From contig NC_019682.1 in the NCBI RefSeq assembly GCF_000316575.1, forward strand, positions 2,292,001 through 2,356,000: DNA of 64,000 bases, written 5' to 3'. The first letter of the stretch is position 1. Each line of letters starts with the position of its first letter. This document shows positions 26,824 through 36,140 of this stretch, one piece after another. The stretch is from Calothrix sp. PCC 7507 (lineage in GTDB: Bacteria > Cyanobacteriota > Cyanobacteriia > Cyanobacteriales > Nostocaceae). The position numbers and the translations under genes were made by a program. A model generated the notes under the pieces. It worked only from the letters and a program-made list of their open reading frames with translations. It was not told the origin of the DNA and did no database searches.

Positions 26824-28440
26824 ATGACAGACACAGCAACTACCACAACTAGCCTGAACAAGTTTGAGAAATTTAAAGCCGAAAAAGATGGACTCGCTGT
26901 CAAAACAGAAATAGAAAAATTTGCTTCTCTGGGTTGGGAAGCGATGGAAGCAACAGATCGTGAACATCGACTCAAGTGGGTAGGCGTATTTTTTCGCCCA
27001 GTCACACCGGGTAAGTTTATGATGCGGATGCGGTTACCGAATGGTATCCTCACAAGCCAGCAGCTGCGTGTGTTAGCGGAAGTAGTTCAACGTTACGGCG
27101 ATGACGGCTGTGCTGATATTACCACTAGGCAGAATATCCAATTGCGCGGGATTAGAATTGAAGATTTGCCAGATATCTTTAATAAATTCAGCGCCGTTGG
27201 TTTAACCACCGTTCAGTCAGGGATGGACAATGTCCGCAACATCACAGGCGATCCCGTCGCTGGGTTAGATGCAGATGAGTTGTTCGATACGCGGCAATTG
27301 GTGCAGCAAATTCAAGATATGCTCACCAACAAAGGAGAAGGTAATGCAGAGTTTACCAACCTCCCGCGTAAGTTTAACATTGCGATCGCTGGTGGTCGAG
27401 ACAATTCAGTTCACGCCGAAATTAACGATTTAGCTTTTGTTCCCGCGTTTAAAGAAGGGACTAGGGACTGGGGACTAGGGACTGGGGAAAAATCTTCCCA
27501 ATCTCCAATCCCTAATCCCCAGTCCCCAATATTTGGCTTCAACATCCTTGTGGGTGGCTTCTTCTCAGCCAAACGCTGTGAAGCGGCGATTCCGTTGAAT
27601 GCGTGGGTGTCGCCTGAAGATGTGGTTGCTTTATGTAGGGCTGTTTTGGAAGTTTATCGCGATAATGGCTTACGTGCCAATCGTCAAAAATCTCGCCTGA
27701 TGTGGTTGATTGATGAGTGGGGTGTAGAAAAATTCCGATTAGAAGTCGAAAACCGTTTGGGTAAATCATTATTACCCGCAGCCGCTAAAGACGAAATCGA
27801 CTGGGAAAAACGCGACCACATCGGGGTATATAAACAAAAGCAAGCCGGATTGAATTACGCAGGTTTACATATTCCCGTTGGGCGGCTATATGCAGATGAT
27901 ATGTTTGAAATTGCTCGAATGGCAGAGGTTTACGGCAGTAGTGAAATCCGGATTACAGTTGAACAGAACTTGATTATCCCCCATATTTCTGACTCCCGGC
28001 TAGTTACATTTTTAACTGAACCCCTGCTGAAAAAGTTCGCAGTAAATCCCGGTTTGTTGGCGCGATCGCTTGTTTCTTGCACAGGCGCACAATTTTGCAA
28101 CTTTGCTCTCATTGAAACCAAAAACCGCGCCCTGTCAATGATTAAAGCCCTAGAAGCCGAGTTAATCATCACTCACACAGTCCGAATCCACTGGACGGGT
28201 TGTCCCAACTCCTGCGGACAACCACAAGTTGCAGATATCGGCTTAATGGGCACGAAAACCCGCAAAAATGGCAAAACAGTCGAAGGAGTAGACATCTACA
28301 TGGGCGGTAAAGTCGGCAAAGATGCCCATTTAGGTAGTTGCGTTACCAAAGGCATACCCTGCGAAGATTTGCAACCAGTTTTACGGAATTTACTCATCGA
28401 ACATTTCGGTGCCTCCTTGAAAGAAGTAGTCACGGTATAA
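26824..28440 (+). CDS. nirA: Ferredoxin-nitrite reductase (538 aa) with an in-frame repeat insertion
   Basis: The enzyme reduces nitrite to ammonium with six electrons from ferredoxin. The siroheme/[4Fe-4S] ligands are present: CTGAQFC (C419, C425) and GCPNSC (C460, C464). The N-terminal half has the duplicated nitrite/sulfite reductase ferredoxin-like domain (FMMRMRLPNGILTSQQLRVLAEV, TTRQNIQLRGI). Residues about 212-236 (GTRDWGLGTGEKSSQSPIP and following) are encoded by a ggggactagggactgggg / ccccagtcccc inverted repeat, inserted between conserved VPAFKEG and FGFNILVGGFFSA. The frame stays open. It is the first gene of nirA-nrtP-narB and has an NtcA promoter. Confidence 0.97.
   Translation: MTDTATTTTSLNKFEKFKAEKDGLAVKTEIEKFASLGWEAMEATDREHRLKWVGVFFRPVTPGKFMMRMRLPNGILTSQQLRVLAEVVQRYGDDGCADITTRQNIQLRGIRIEDLPDIFNKFSAVGLTTVQSGMDNVRNITGDPVAGLDADELFDTRQLVQQIQDMLTNKGEGNAEFTNLPRKFNIAIAGGRDNSVHAEINDLAFVPAFKEGTRDWGLGTGEKSSQSPIPNPQSPIFGFNILVGGFFSAKRCEAAIPLNAWVSPEDVVALCRAVLEVYRDNGLRANRQKSRLMWLIDEWGVEKFRLEVENRLGKSLLPAAAKDEIDWEKRDHIGVYKQKQAGLNYAGLHIPVGRLYADDMFEIARMAEVYGSSEIRITVEQNLIIPHISDSRLVTFLTEPLLKKFAVNPGLLARSLVSCTGAQFCNFALIETKNRALSMIKALEAELIITHTVRIHWTGCPNSCGQPQVADIGLMGTKTRKNGKTVEGVDIYMGGKVGKDAHLGSCVTKGIPCEDLQPVLRNLLIEHFGASLKEVVTV
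27457..27529. repeat. STRR inverted repeat inside the nirA coding region
   Basis: GGGACTAGGGACTGGGGACT on the left is complementary in pattern to the right part (CCCTAATCCCCAGTCCCC), with AAAATCTTCCCAATC between. The tract length keeps the nirA frame open and adds about 24 residues. The same unit family fills gaps at 42815, 53846 and 56085. Confidence 0.9.
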
Positions 28441-28559
28441 AGTCAGTTATCAGTTAACAGTTATCAGTTAACAGTTCTCAATTCCCCATTTCGGGCAATT
28501 CCATCATTGTCCCTAGATTTCTCTATGCAATTTTTCAGTTTATTAGTGAGGAAGGTTTA

Positions 28560-30059
28560 ATGCTCAAAGGATTGTTTTCATTGAATGGACGCTACCGCAT
28601 CCTACATCAAACTTGGTTTGCGTTTTTCCTCACTTTTGTATGTTGGTTTAACTTTGCACCCTTCGCCACAACCATCGGTAAAGAGCTACATTTAGCACCT
28701 GAGCAAATTAAAACTTTGGGCATTTGTAACCTAGCGTTAACGATTCCAGCGCGGCTGATTATTGGGATGTTGCTGGATCGTTATGGCCCCAGAATTACCT
28801 ACTCTATACTGTTGATGTTTGCGGTTGTTCCCTGTTTAGCTACGGCGTTAGCGCAAGACTTTAACCAACTTGTGATTAGTCGCCTACTGATGGGGATTGT
28901 GGGTTCTGGGTTTGTTGTCGGTATCCGCATGGTAGCGGAATGGTTCCCACCGAAAGAAATGGGAATTGCACAGGGTATTTATGGCGGTTGGGGTAACTTT
29001 GGTGCTTTTGGTGCAGAATTTGCTTTACCGATGATTGCAGTTGGGACTGGGTTTTTAGCTGGTGGTGCTTCTAACTGGCGATTAGCGATCGCACTTACAG
29101 GAATTATCGCCGCTATCTACGGCGTAATTTATTACAACGGTGTCCAAGATACACCCCCAGGTAAAGTTTACAAACAACCCAAGAAAAACGGTTCTCTCGA
29201 AGTAACCAGCATTAAAAGCTTCTGGGCGATGATTCTCTCCAACTTTGGTTTAATTTTCGCCTTGGGTTTATTAGCTTGGCGTTTAGAACAAAAAAACATT
29301 CACTTCTTAAATCTGACTCAAATGTATCTAGTTTGGGCAGTTTTAGCAGGATTGTTTGCTTACCAAACTTACAAAGCTTATCAAGTCAACCATGAACTTT
29401 TAACTGGTAAGAAAACTTACGCTCCATCACAACGTTATCAATTTGGGCAAGTAGCTTTACTCGAATTTACTTACATTACTAACTTTGGTTCCGAACTGGC
29501 AGCCGTTTCCATGCTACCCGCCTTCTTTGAAAAAACCTTTGCTTTAGAGCATGTAGTCGCTGGAATGATTGCAGCTACCTATCCCTTTTTAAATTTGGTT
29601 TCTCGTCCCAGTGGTGGCTTAATTTCTGATAAATTCGGCTCTCGTAAATGGACAATCACAATTATCAGCGCTGGTATTGGTGTTGGCTATTTGATGGCAC
29701 ATTTCATTAATAGTAGCTGGCCAATTCCTCTAGCGATCGCAGTCACAATGTTTGCCGCCTACTTTGCCCAAGCTGGGTGTGGTGCAACCTATGGCATAGT
29801 TCCCCTAATTAAAAAAGAAGTTACAGGACAAATTGCCGGTAACGTGGGAGCTTATGGCAATTTTGGCGGCGTAGTTTATCTCACAATTTTCAGCTTAACC
29901 GACGCATCAACCCTCTTCACCACAATGGGAATATCAGCTTTAGTCTGTGCCTTTATGTGCGCCTTCTTCCTCAAAGAACCAAAAAATTCATTCGCTGCTG
30001 CTTACGAAGAATTAACAGAAACAGAATCCAAAACCTCTTCAATCTTAGTAGAAGAATAA
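28560..30059 (+). CDS. nrtP: Nitrate/nitrite permease, MFS type (499 aa)
   Basis: This is a single-polypeptide nitrate transporter of the major facilitator superfamily (NNP family) in the plasma membrane. It has about twelve transmembrane helices. Family marks are FAPFATTIGKELHLAPEQIKTLGICNLALTIPARLIIGMLLDRYGPR (MFS loop 2-3), the nitrate-signature glycine stretch GIYGGWGNFGAFGAEFALP in helix 5, and IAGNVGAYGNFGGVVYL in helix 11. It lies between nirA (119 bp) and narB (about 230 bp), as in cyanobacteria that use NrtP instead of the NrtABCD ABC transporter. A terminator-like hairpin follows its stop (30069-30097). Confidence 0.95.
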   Translation: MLKGLFSLNGRYRILHQTWFAFFLTFVCWFNFAPFATTIGKELHLAPEQIKTLGICNLALTIPARLIIGMLLDRYGPRITYSILLMFAVVPCLATALAQDFNQLVISRLLMGIVGSGFVVGIRMVAEWFPPKEMGIAQGIYGGWGNFGAFGAEFALPMIAVGTGFLAGGASNWRLAIALTGIIAAIYGVIYYNGVQDTPPGKVYKQPKKNGSLEVTSIKSFWAMILSNFGLIFALGLLAWRLEQKNIHFLNLTQMYLVWAVLAGLFAYQTYKAYQVNHELLTGKKTYAPSQRYQFGQVALLEFTYITNFGSELAAVSMLPAFFEKTFALEHVVAGMIAATYPFLNLVSRPSGGLISDKFGSRKWTITIISAGIGVGYLMAHFINSSWPIPLAIAVTMFAAYFAQAGCGATYGIVPLIKKEVTGQIAGNVGAYGNFGGVVYLTIFSLTDASTLFTTMGISALVCAFMCAFFLKEPKNSFAAAYEELTETESKTSSILVEE

Positions 30060-30068
30060 TCAATTATT

Positions 30069-30103
30069 AAGGATAAAATATCGCTAATTTTATCCTTTTA
30101 TTT
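30069..30103 (+). terminator. Hairpin with T-rich tail after nrtP
   Basis: AAGGATAAAAT (30069-30079) pairs perfectly with ATTTTATCCTT (30087-30097) over a 7-base loop, and TTATTTG follows. It lies between nrtP and narB, so it may reduce read-through into narB or protect the 3' end of the nirA-nrtP message. Confidence 0.6.
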
Positions 30104-30126
30104 GTACATTTGCGTGAGAAATATAT

Positions 30127-30182
30127 GTAGGGTGGGCACTGCTACCGATTTTCATGGTTTTAGTGAGCGATGCCCACCCTAC
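30127..30182. repeat. GTAGGGTGGGC repeat, copy D
   Basis: A 56-bp element beginning GTAGGGTGGGCACTGCTACC and ending GATGCCCACCCTAC, with complementary ends, located in the nrtP-narB gap. Confidence 0.85.
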
Positions 30183-30292
30183 AAAGGCTTCAGTTTTCAT
30201 ACAATCAACTATCAATGACAAATCATAAATATCCTTAATAGCTTCTATTTTTACTAGCATTATTCTTTGCGCCTATGCGCGAGCCAAAAAAT

Positions 30293-32530
30293 ATGAGTGA
30301 ATTTACCAAAACCCTCTGTCCTTACTGTGGCGTTGGCTGTGGACTAGAAGTTTCCCCCCCAGCCCAACTTGGCAAAGCAACTAACAGAGACAGTGAAGGA
30401 ACTCCCACTTGGCGGGTGCGGGGTGACAAAGCACATCCATCCAGTCAAGGTATGGTTTGTGTCAAAGGTGCAACGATCGCCGAATCTTTAGATAAAAATA
30501 GATTACATTACCCAATGGTGCGAGACTCTTTAGATCAGGAGTTTCGTCGTGTTAGTTGGGATGAAGCCTTTGATTTGATCACACAGCGTATGCAAACAGT
30601 ACGCTTTAACCAAGGAACAGAAGCCATATGTATGTATGGTTCCGGTCAGTTTCAAACTGAAGATTATTACATCGCCCAGAAATTGATGAAAGGATGTCTG
30701 GGAAGCAATAATTTTGACGCCAATTCTCGGTTATGTATGTCTAGTGCTGTATCTGGCTACATTCAAAGTTTTGGCGCGGATGGGCCACCTTGCTGTTACG
30801 ACGACTTGGAGTTAACTGACTGTGCATTTTTAATTGGTACGAATACCGCCGAATGTCACCCGATTGTTTTCAACCGCTTGGCGAAGTACCACAAAAAAAA
30901 TCGCAAAGTGAAAATGGTTGTAGTTGATCCCCGTCGCACACCAACCGCAGAAGCCGCTGACTTACATTTAGCAATTCGTCCTGGGACAGATATTGATTTA
31001 TTGAATGGGATTGCTCACTTGTTGATGCGTGGGAAGCACATTGAGCTGGGGTTCATTGACGACTGTACTAGCAACTTTCCCGCATACGCTGAGGTGATTC
31101 GTCATTATTCTCCCGATATCGTGGCTCATCGTTGTGGGATTAGTGTTGCAGATTTAGAAACAGCAGCGCGTTATTGGGGAGAATCCCAGCGGGTGCTGTC
31201 TTTGTGGTCGATGGGTGTGAACCAATCAAGTGAAGGTACAGCTAAGGTGAGAACTATCATTAATCTGCATCTGATGACCGGACAGATTGGTAAGCCTGGA
31301 GCTGGGCCTTTCTCACTCACCGGACAGCCGAATGCAATGGGAGGAAGGGAAGCCGGGGGTTTGGCGCATTTGTTACCCGGTTATCGCTTGGTAAAAAATC
31401 CCGAACATCGAGCAGAAGTTGAGAAGTTTTGGGGACTAAAGCCAGGAAAGATTTCGCCCCATCCAGGGATGACGGCTTGGGATATGATCACTGGTTTAGA
31501 AGAGGGAAATGTTGGGTTACTGTGGATTGCAGCTACTAACCCAGCTGTGAGTATGCCAGATTTGGAGCGGACTAAAAAGGCATTATTGCGATCGCCCTTC
31601 ACTATCTACCAAGACGCTTATTATCCCACAGAAACCTCTGCTTACGCCCATGTGTTGCTCCCTGCAGCCCAATGGGGTGAGAAGACTGGCGTGATGACCA
31701 ACTCCGAACGGGTGGTAACTTTGTGTCAAGCGTTCCGCCAACCGCCACGAGAAGCCAAAGCCGATTGGGAGATATTCGCCGAAGTAGGACGGAGATTAGG
31801 CTTTGTCAAAGAGTTTGCTTTTAGTAACTCTGCTGAAGTTTACGCTGAGTTTGTCCAATTGACTCACCGTCGTCCCTGTGACATGTCGGGTATCAGTCAT
31901 GAAAAATTAGCCACAGGCCCGATGCAATGGCCATGTCCCTCCAAAAGTCCTGAGTACCAAGTGCTGAGTGCTGAGTCTCAAGAATCAACTCAGCACTCAG
32001 CACTCAGCACTCATAACTCAAAAAGACTCTACACCGATTTGCGCTTTCACACCCCTGATGGACGGGCCCGATTTGGCGCATATCATTCGCGGGGTTTGGC
32101 AGAGCCGCCAGATCCTGATTATCCCTTTGTATTGACAAATGGGCGACTTTATGGTCATTGGCACACCCAAACCCGCACCGGCCGAATTGAAAAAATCCGC
32201 CAAATGCATCCCCAACCATTTATTGAGATTCATCCCCGTGACGCTGCTAAATTAGGGATTTCTGACAATTCTTTGGTAGAAGTGCGATCGCGTCGAGGTA
32301 AAGCTAAATTTCCTGCTAAAGTTACAAAAGCGATCGCCCCTGGTACAGTGTTTGTGCCGATGCATTGGGGTACTCTATGGGCAAAAGACGCCGAAGCCAA
32401 CGCCCTCACTCATTCAGAATCTTGCCCCGATTCACTCCAACCAGAATTAAAAGCCTGTGCAGTCCAACTAGTGCTAATTTCTAAAGAAGCTACGGTCAAT
32501 AGTTATCAACTCCAGTCCTCACAATGGTAA
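30293..32530 (+). CDS. narB: Ferredoxin-dependent assimilatory nitrate reductase (745 aa) with an in-frame repeat insertion
   Basis: The enzyme reduces nitrate to nitrite with a bis-MGD molybdenum cofactor and one [4Fe-4S] cluster. Cluster ligands are C9, C12 and C16 ([13 protein letters not shown]) and C56 (GMVCVKG). Molybdopterin-oxidoreductase motifs follow ([12 protein letters not shown], GANxAE-like [33 protein letters not shown]) and a molybdopterin-dinucleotide binding domain at the C-terminus ([21 protein letters not shown]). Residues about 552-577 ([20 protein letters not shown] and following) come from an inverted repeat, in frame. The open frame reaches 30275, but the ATG at 30293 (MSEFTKTL) matches the family. 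It is the third gene of the nitrate operon. Confidence 0.96.
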   Translation: MSEFTKTLCPYCGVGCGLEVSPPAQLGKATNRDSEGTPTWRVRGDKAHPSSQGMVCVKGATIAESLDKNRLHYPMVRDSLDQEFRRVSWDEAFDLITQRMQTVRFNQGTEAICMYGSGQFQTEDYYIAQKLMKGCLGSNNFDANSRLCMSSAVSGYIQSFGADGPPCCYDDLELTDCAFLIGTNTAECHPIVFNRLAKYHKKNRKVKMVVVDPRRTPTAEAADLHLAIRPGTDIDLLNGIAHLLMRGKHIELGFIDDCTSNFPAYAEVIRHYSPDIVAHRCGISVADLETAARYWGESQRVLSLWSMGVNQSSEGTAKVRTIINLHLMTGQIGKPGAGPFSLTGQPNAMGGREAGGLAHLLPGYRLVKNPEHRAEVEKFWGLKPGKISPHPGMTAWDMITGLEEGNVGLLWIAATNPAVSMPDLERTKKALLRSPFTIYQDAYYPTETSAYAHVLLPAAQWGEKTGVMTNSERVVTLCQAFRQPPREAKADWEIFAEVGRRLGFVKEFAFSNSAEVYAEFVQLTHRRPCDMSGISHEKLATGPMQWPCPSKSPEYQVLSAESQESTQHSALSTHNSKRLYTDLRFHTPDGRARFGAYHSRGLAEPPDPDYPFVLTNGRLYGHWHTQTRTGRIEKIRQMHPQPFIEIHPRDAAKLGISDNSLVEVRSRRGKAKFPAKVTKAIAPGTVFVPMHWGTLWAKDAEANALTHSESCPDSLQPELKACAVQLVLISKEATVNSYQLQSSQW
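31948..32024. repeat. Inverted repeat inside the narB coding region
   Basis: GTGCTGAGTGCTGAGTCTCA on the left is opposed by TCAGCACTCAGCACTCAGCA on the right. The insertion adds about 25 residues between KSP and KRLYTDLRF and keeps the narB frame open. It is a different repeat family from the one in nirA. Confidence 0.9.
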
Positions 32531-32888
32531 GCTGCTAGTACCGCAAGGCGGAAGTCAAAAGTCAAAAGAATTGTATTCTGGGCTTTTGCGCCATTTGAAA
32601 TGGTATGTTTATTTACGCCGCGCTGTACCAGGTATAACCTCAATCAGTAAATTAGTAATTTTGTCAATAATTTTTAGCCAATAGTTATGATTGCTTTTGA
32701 CGATTGTACAGATGCTATTCATAGCATCTATACTTTTGATTATGACTAACTTAAGTCGTCACAATCAAATCAAACTATGTGAAGAAAGTGAGCTAGGCTA
32801 TAACCCTTCTACTTATTGCCTATTGCCTATGAAAATCCTCTAGATTTATCTACAGGATTTTTCTTTTACCTTTTTACTTAAATATAGG
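32531..32888. other. narB-psiE intergenic region
   Basis: It holds a GTAN8TAC match (GTATGTTTATTTAC, 32603-32616) whose nearest TAN3T box (TAACCT, 32635-32640) is only 18 bp away, so it is a weak NtcA candidate. Nearer the next gene is a hairpin with a T-rich tail (32832-32868). No coding sequence is seen. Confidence 0.55.
32832..32868 (+). terminator. Terminator-like hairpin downstream of narB
   Basis: AAAATCCT (32832-32839) pairs with AGGATTTT (32854-32861) over a 14-base loop, followed by TTCTTTT. It probably ends the nitrate operon about 300 bp after narB and just before the PsiE-like gene. Confidence 0.6.
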
Positions 32889-32897
32889 GTGTCGCAG

Positions 32898-33356
32898 ATG
32901 AAGAAACTACCCAGAAGAATTATAGATTCGTTTAAAGACGAGAACTTTATGCACATCATCGAAAACATAGAGGTGCTAGTTTCCAAAGCATTATCCATGT
33001 TGATGGTGGTAGTGATTTTAGTCGCCCTTGCTGATTTAGCAGTCTTCCTAGCTAAAGAATTATTCACAACACCCTATGGCAAATTCAACACGACATTATT
33101 TAAAATATTTGGGTTATTTTTGAATATTTTAATTGCTCTAGAAATTTTAGAAAACATCACTGCTTATTTGCGAAAACATGTTGTGCAAGTAGAGTTAGTT
33201 ATCGTAACTTCTTTAATCGCTGTATCTAGAAAAATAATTATTCTTGATTTAGAAAAGGTATCAGGAATTGATATTATTGGCTTAGGAGTTGCTGTTTTTG
33301 CCCTATCAGTTAGTTATATGGTGATTCGTTTAAGTAATTCTCGACATACACGATAA
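32898..33356 (+). CDS. PsiE-like membrane protein (152 aa)
   Basis: The protein has four hydrophobic helices: about 24-48 (VLVSKALSMLMVVVILVALADLAVFL), 65-85, 95-115 and 125-145. The overall pattern (a cytosolic basic start MKKLPRRIIDSF, TTPYG loop, ITAYLRKHVVQVELVIVTSLIAVSRKIIILD) matches the phosphate-starvation-inducible PsiE family, whose function is unknown. The frame is open from a GTG at 32889, but the ATG at 32898 has an AGGG ribosome binding site at a normal distance. In cyanobacteria this family often sits near nitrate genes or others; no link to phosphate is visible here. Confidence 0.8.
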   Translation: MKKLPRRIIDSFKDENFMHIIENIEVLVSKALSMLMVVVILVALADLAVFLAKELFTTPYGKFNTTLFKIFGLFLNILIALEILENITAYLRKHVVQVELVIVTSLIAVSRKIIILDLEKVSGIDIIGLGVAVFALSVSYMVIRLSNSRHTR

Positions 33357-33424
33357 TTAAGGTAGCAATCATGCAGTATTATATTAACAAAGGCAATTTT
33401 AAAGCGATATTTTAATTAGTTTTT

Positions 33425-33877
33425 ATGGGTATTTTTTTTGAATTTGAAGCAGATTTTGTTAATTCTCTACGTTGTATACCCATGCAGGTACGCTACAAAC
33501 TAGATACCTGCGGTATCAAGCTAAAATTGTCCGATTGGAACCACATGACTCTCATCGAGCGGGAAAATTTATTCGAGTTACCTTGTGATACAGAAGCAGA
33601 AATTACAAGTTACCGAAAGTATCTCCAGCAGTTGATTTTACAACGCACAGGTATACCAGCTACAAGCCTATCGATAGAGCCTCACCCCACCTGGATGGAC
33701 TCTACTAATGTACCAGTTAGCCTGCAAGAGAAAGTTCAAGAAATAGGTGTCACACTCACACTGCAACAGTGGGTAGATTTAACTCCCCTACAGCGTTTCG
33801 TCCTGATTAAACTCAGCCGTTCCGGACATGAAAATCAAAACTTTCCCAGAGCGATCGCAGAATTTCATCTAGTATAA
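33425..33877 (+). CDS. Nitrate reductase-associated protein family (150 aa)
   Basis: The protein matches the conserved 'nitrate reductase-associated' family (Nitr_red_assoc): FFEFEADFVNSLRCIPMQVRYKLDTCGIKLKLSDWNHMTLIERENLFELPC and a second, related half ending QEIGVTLTLQQWVDLTPLQRFVLIKLSRSGHENQNFPRAIAEF. The two halves (about 28-60 and 100-135) look like an internal duplication around a 'K-L-x-x-W' pattern. The family is named for its recurring position beside narB; the molecular function is unknown. A run of eight T in the fourth to sixth codons is a possible slippage spot. Confidence 0.88.
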   Translation: MGIFFEFEADFVNSLRCIPMQVRYKLDTCGIKLKLSDWNHMTLIERENLFELPCDTEAEITSYRKYLQQLILQRTGIPATSLSIEPHPTWMDSTNVPVSLQEKVQEIGVTLTLQQWVDLTPLQRFVLIKLSRSGHENQNFPRAIAEFHLV

Positions 33878-33924
33878 AAAGGAGTCAAAATCCAGGAGTG
33901 GCTCTGGAGATGCTACGCCTCCGG

Positions 33925-34050
33925 TTAGGTCAGGGGTTTCAGCACCGGCTTGGCCTGCTCATCCCCCGTGGCTGGCAGAATATTCTGAACATGCTGGGTG
34001 AATTGAGTACTGCCTTTAAGCCTACCAGCTTTAAAATCGTTAGTGGTCAG
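33925..34050 (-). pseudogene. Possible gene remnant (C-terminal coding fragment)
   Basis: On the minus strand about 40 codons are open down to a stop at 33925-33927 and read like a protein tail (for example STQFTQHVQNILPATGDEQA). A stop codon closes the frame upstream. I do not recognise the family. The plus-strand frame over the same bases has no protein-like features. It could be chance. Confidence 0.3.
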
Positions 34051-34254
34051 GAAAAATCATTACACACCATTGACGATTTTAGATTTTTTGAATTCAATTA
34101 AATGTGGTCAAGACTACTAATATTTAATAAACTACTATACATTGAATTTGCATTAGTACGTGATATCAGAAATCAAGCTACCATCTAAAGTAGGTCAAAA
34201 GCTTACAGTATAAGTGTTCTTCCCTTTAATTTTTAAATTTTGACTTTTGACTTT

Positions 34255-34374
34255 TGCTTTGTTGCACTAGGGCAGCAAGAATTTTTAACGGCAGAACTCG
34301 ATAAATTTATTAACCTGACAAACAAACCTGATGGAAGTATTCCATCAGCCAGAATGCTTGTGAACATGGGGTAA
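34255..34374 (+). pseudogene. Possible gene remnant (C-terminal coding fragment)
   Basis: About 39 codons on the plus strand end in TAA at 34372-34374 and have convincing composition (LTAELDKFINLTNKPDGSIP, then SARMLVNMG). There is no start codon and no continuation upstream, which is a poly-T/A-rich repeat (tttttgacttttgacttttg). It looks like the surviving end of a lost gene. Family not recognised. Confidence 0.35.
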
Positions 34375-34526
34375 AACAATTTTAATTTTAACTCTAGGGA
34401 ATTTTGAATTTCTGACCTGTGAGTGAAGCTATAGTTGTATTTAGCAATGCTGCTGTTGATTTGGCTAAACTTAAGTTCTACTGCCAAAGTATTTTAATAA
34501 TTAGCTTAGACACGCACTTGAACTCG

Positions 34527-35894
34527 ATGACAGGCAAAAACGCAAGACATAATGCATTTCTGCGGCTAGTGTCTGGTAATGGGGCAACTTTGAGGTCAGA
34601 ATCCCGCTACTCGCTGCTCCCCAGTAAAGAGGTGGTAATTGGACGCGACCCCAGCTGTCAAGTTGTCTTGGATGCCATGATGTATCGGATGGTATCTCGT
34701 CGTCATGCGGTGGTTCGTCCCCTCTCTCCATCTCCAGATAATAAATTTAGCTGGGTAATTTGTGATTTGAATAGTGCCAATGGCACTTTTTTAAATGGTA
34801 AGCCCTTACAGGGTTGTCAGGAATTACACCCAGGCGATCGCATTTCTTTAGGCGCTGATGGTCCGCAATTCTTGTTTGAAACAGAGTTCATCTCCCCAGC
34901 TACCATCATGTCCAGACCAGTGAGTGCATTGCCTTCAGCAGGAACTCCCCAAGGGCAATCAAAGCCTGATTCTGTCAGCTTCACTCAACTGTTTCCGATT
35001 ATTTCTACTGGCAAAGATTTAACTCGTAAGGCTTATCTCATACCAGGTATTCTCACTGTGGTCTTCGTAGTATTAATGTTTGCTACGGTAGGACAACCAC
35101 AAGCCAATCAAGTGATTGTTGCCAGTTACATAGCGTTCGCCGCTTACTACTTTGTTTACCAACTGTGTGGTAAACAGAAACCTTGGTGGGTGCTAATAGC
35201 TGTGGCATTGACGACAACGCTGATTTTAAAAAGCCCCTTGTTAGATTTATTTATTTTCGTGTTTCGTGGCGTTTTGCCAGGAAATCTCCCCGCATCTCAA
35301 GATTCCATCACTTTTACAGAATTGCTGGTGCGGATGTTTTTTGGCGCTGGTTTGATGGAGGAATTACTGAAAGCATTACCTGTGTTGGGGGCATATTTAA
35401 TCGCCGTTGGATTACCTTCACCTTGGCGAGAACGTATAGGTGTCTGGGAACCTCTAGATGGGATTCTCTTGGGAACAGCTTCTGCTGTGGGTTTCACGCT
35501 CTTGGAAACTCTAGGGCAGTATGTGCCAGTGATTACTCAAAATGTCGCTCAACAAGCGGATGTAGGGACTGGTCAATTAGTAGGTTTGCAATTGCTGATT
35601 CCCCGCATTCTCGGTTCTGTGGCAGGACACATGGCTTATAGTGGCTATTTGGGATACTTCATCGGGTTGGCTGTACTCAAACCACGCTTAAGCTGGCAAA
35701 TCCTGCCCATTGGTTATGTGAGCGCTGCGGCACTTCATGCTTTGTGGAACGCCACCGGATCAATCAATGCTTTGCTATTAGTAGTGGTTGGGGTATTATC
35801 TTATGCCTTTTTGATGGCAGCTATTTTGAAGGCACGCGCTCTGTCACCGACGCGATCGCAAAATTTCGCGACCCGCTTTCTCGGTCCTAAATAA
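34527..35894 (+). CDS. FHA domain-PrsW family intramembrane protease fusion (455 aa)
   Basis: The N-terminal about 120 residues are an FHA domain, which binds phosphothreonine: VVIGRDPSCQVVLD (the GR core), MVSRRHAVV (the SxxH core) and NSANGTFLNGKPL (the NG core). A linker and then about eight hydrophobic segments follow. LMEELLKALPVLGAYL contains the paired glutamates of the PrsW family of membrane metalloproteases, and later histidines (RILGSVAGHMAYSGYLGYF and AALHALWNATGS) fit the family's conserved His residues. The frame is open from 34419, but the ATG at 34527 (MTGKNARHNAFLRL) is the more natural start. A phospho-signal-gated protease is an inference. It converges with a CHAT-FHA/PP2C group. 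Confidence 0.85.
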   Translation: MTGKNARHNAFLRLVSGNGATLRSESRYSLLPSKEVVIGRDPSCQVVLDAMMYRMVSRRHAVVRPLSPSPDNKFSWVICDLNSANGTFLNGKPLQGCQELHPGDRISLGADGPQFLFETEFISPATIMSRPVSALPSAGTPQGQSKPDSVSFTQLFPIISTGKDLTRKAYLIPGILTVVFVVLMFATVGQPQANQVIVASYIAFAAYYFVYQLCGKQKPWWVLIAVALTTTLILKSPLLDLFIFVFRGVLPGNLPASQDSITFTELLVRMFFGAGLMEELLKALPVLGAYLIAVGLPSPWRERIGVWEPLDGILLGTASAVGFTLLETLGQYVPVITQNVAQQADVGTGQLVGLQLLIPRILGSVAGHMAYSGYLGYFIGLAVLKPRLSWQILPIGYVSAAALHALWNATGSINALLLVVVGVLSYAFLMAAILKARALSPTRSQNFATRFLGPK

Positions 35895-36140
35895 CAAATC
35901 AGTTATCAGTTATCAGTTATCAGTCTGGTCACTGTTTACTGCTTTTTATGTCTTATGGTAGATGTGGCCAGTCTAGGCATCCACCTATAGTCTTAATTAT
36001 GCTTGGATAATCATGTCTCAAAAACAACTTGTAGCAAAATCTTGAGACTTACAATGCAAGCGCCATATGCAGGTACAACTAAATAGCTTCCTGAATTGAA
36101 ACTGAAATTTGAATTCAAGCTATGAGATCAGACATTGAAC

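Noticed and set aside
32603-32616. GTATGTTTATTTAC as an NtcA site for the PsiE-like gene
   Set aside because: The -10 candidate is 18 bp away and the site is about 280 bp from the gene start, so I treat it as weak.
33898-34101. A 67-codon plus-strand open frame
   Set aside because: It begins with a GTG in repeat-like DNA, and the opposite strand reads more like a protein over the same bases.
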